In this document: piece by piece, positions 6,604 through 7,424 of the stretch | How positions within the stretch are numbered: position 1 is the first letter of the stretch | Layout: each line of letters begins with the position of its first letter | Assembly: GCA_027488495.1 (NCBI GenBank) | Contig: JAIYBO010000187.1 | Span: 1-7,424 of the forward strand | Direction: 5' to 3' | Source of the DNA: Bacteroidota bacterium | Lineage (GTDB): Bacteria > Bacteroidota > Bacteroidia > NS11-12g > UBA955 | Length of the DNA stretch: 7,424 bases | Position numbers and translations under genes: made by a program | Notes under the pieces: generated by a model | What the model saw: the letters and a program-made list of their open reading frames with translations, nothing else | Database searches by the model: none | What the model was told of the DNA's origin: nothing

Positions 6604-7404
6604 TTAAAGCACTTTCGAAGAAAAGGCATTTTTTAGGCCGGAATGTTGGGTGATATCGACCTTGATAGAACCTACATAGATTTGGCCTTCGATGCGCACG
6701 GGGATGTGGTTGGCATCATCGGTAACCCATACGGTGAGGGCGTCGGCGTATTTGAAGACGCGGTCTACGACCAATTTGGGTTTGATTTTGATGCATCGAA
6801 TTTTGCCGAGATCAGTTTTGATTACCTCTTTGCCTTTATATGTGATAGGGAGACTGTACACTTGGTTGTCGATGTAAACATCCACGGGATACTGTTTGCC
6901 CGGAGTGGCGTTGGCATAATCGAGGTTTCGGAGGTAGTAGATGGCCGAGGCGATATCCTGGGTGTATTGTGGGATGGCGAGTTCGCCTTGTTTGTTGCGC
7001 AGTTTGCGGTTGTCGTGATCGTAAATCGCCACGTCTTGATGGAAGTAATTGTTTTCTCTCACGGTTTTGGCGTACCGCAGGGGGGCTTGAGATTCTTGAT
7101 CCACCCAACTTTCGAATTTATCGCGCACTTTATAGGCCCAGTCGAAGCTTTTTACGGTTTCACCTTCCACGCGGAGGTTGTAAGCAGTTTTGCCGTTGAT
7201 GATGGTTGGGGTAGGACTTACGGTCATCGATACCACGCCGGCATTGATTGCGCCGTAATGGATGCGGTATTTGAGGGTTTCACCCTGTTGGTAGGCGAGG
7301 TTGTTGATTTTTCTGCCGAGAACCACGGTGGTGGCCTGCTTGAATGCGGGCAGGGTGGTTAAAAATATGAGGGCTACGAGGGCAAGGGTCAATGATTTTT
7401 TCAT
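6604..7404 (-). CDS. Secreted DUF3108-family protein
   Basis: A 266-residue exported protein of unknown biochemical function that I assign to the DUF3108 family from its overall pattern. Residues 1 to about 24 (MKKSLTLALVALIFLTTLPA and on) form a signal peptide with a KK start; there is no Cys for a lipobox, so it should be a soluble periplasmic protein rather than a lipoprotein. The domain spans roughly 37–255. It includes the family-like opening QGETLKYRIHYGAINAGVVSM, the middle segment VRDKFESWVDQESQAPLRY, IASAIYYLRNLDY, and a C-terminal beta-rich part ending LTVWVTDDANHIPVRIEGQIYVGSIKVDI. DUF3108 proteins are predicted beta-structured envelope proteins and no reaction is established. The ATG at 7404 follows an A-rich leader (CTCTAAAAAT) that fits Bacteroidota starts. 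No TAnnTTTG box is visible in the 20 bases available upstream. It converges on murF–alr with one base between the stops. Confidence 0.87.
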   Translation of the reverse strand: MKKSLTLALVALIFLTTLPAFKQATTVVLGRKINNLAYQQGETLKYRIHYGAINAGVVSMTVSPTPTIINGKTAYNLRVEGETVKSFDWAYKVRDKFESWVDQESQAPLRYAKTVRENNYFHQDVAIYDHDNRKLRNKQGELAIPQYTQDIASAIYYLRNLDYANATPGKQYPVDVYIDNQVYSLPITYKGKEVIKTDLGKIRCIKIKPKLVVDRVFKYADALTVWVTDDANHIPVRIEGQIYVGSIKVDITQHSGLKNAFSSKVL

Positions 7405-7424
7405 ATTTTTAGAGTTTAGTTGGG

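Noticed and set aside
6598..6613. Small hairpin AGTG/CACT at the convergent gene ends
   Set aside because: A 4-bp stem with an 8-base loop and no following T-run is too weak to call a terminator.
6643..7362. 239-codon plus-strand frame over the DUF3108 gene
   Set aside because: It matches no family pattern I know, has no start context, and the opposite strand carries a signal peptide and domain-like protein.

Overview
The window looks like an ordinary core-genome segment of a member of the Bacteroidota. The evidence is: (i) a single-ORF MurF–alanine racemase fusion, an arrangement typical of that phylum; (ii) a long OstA/LptA-like periplasmic protein of the OstA_2 type; (iii) a DUF3108 secreted protein; and (iv) a promoter matching the Bacteroidota TTG…TAnnTTTG pattern, with no Shine-Dalgarno sequences before the starts. 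The family or genus cannot be told from the sequence. I see no mobile element, CRISPR array, RNA gene or foreign-looking stretch.

Layout. A gene truncated at the left edge (1–37, minus) overlaps the stop codon of the ostA-like gene (34–1632, minus). A short divergent intergenic region (1633–1725) follows, carrying a perfect 16-bp palindrome. The plus-strand block then runs tilS (1726–3045), a sugar-phosphate nucleotidyltransferase with a C-terminal beta-helix (3083–4081), and murF–alr (4083–6602). The last two are one base apart and are almost certainly an operon. A DUF3108 gene (6604–7404, minus) converges on murF–alr with one base between the stop codons.

How the genes fit together. MurF–Alr racemises L-Ala to D-Ala and ligates D-Ala-D-Ala onto the peptidoglycan precursor. 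The co-transcribed nucleotidyltransferase probably supplies an activated sugar for an envelope polymer, but its substrate is not known. The OstA-like protein belongs to the lipopolysaccharide-transport superfamily, and the DUF3108 protein is exported. The neighbourhood therefore leans toward envelope biogenesis, apart from tilS, which modifies the CAU-anticodon tRNA-Ile.

The most notable non-coding signals are the palindrome between ostA and tilS, whose two halves each resemble a Bacteroidota -7 box, and the position of the -7 boxes 7–8 bases before the start codons of tilS and the nucleotidyltransferase. That spacing would give leaderless or nearly leaderless mRNAs. A strong G-over-C excess on the plus strand covers genes of both orientations and visibly shapes the proteins; TilS, for example, is about 4% tryptophan. 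No new multi-gene system was found.
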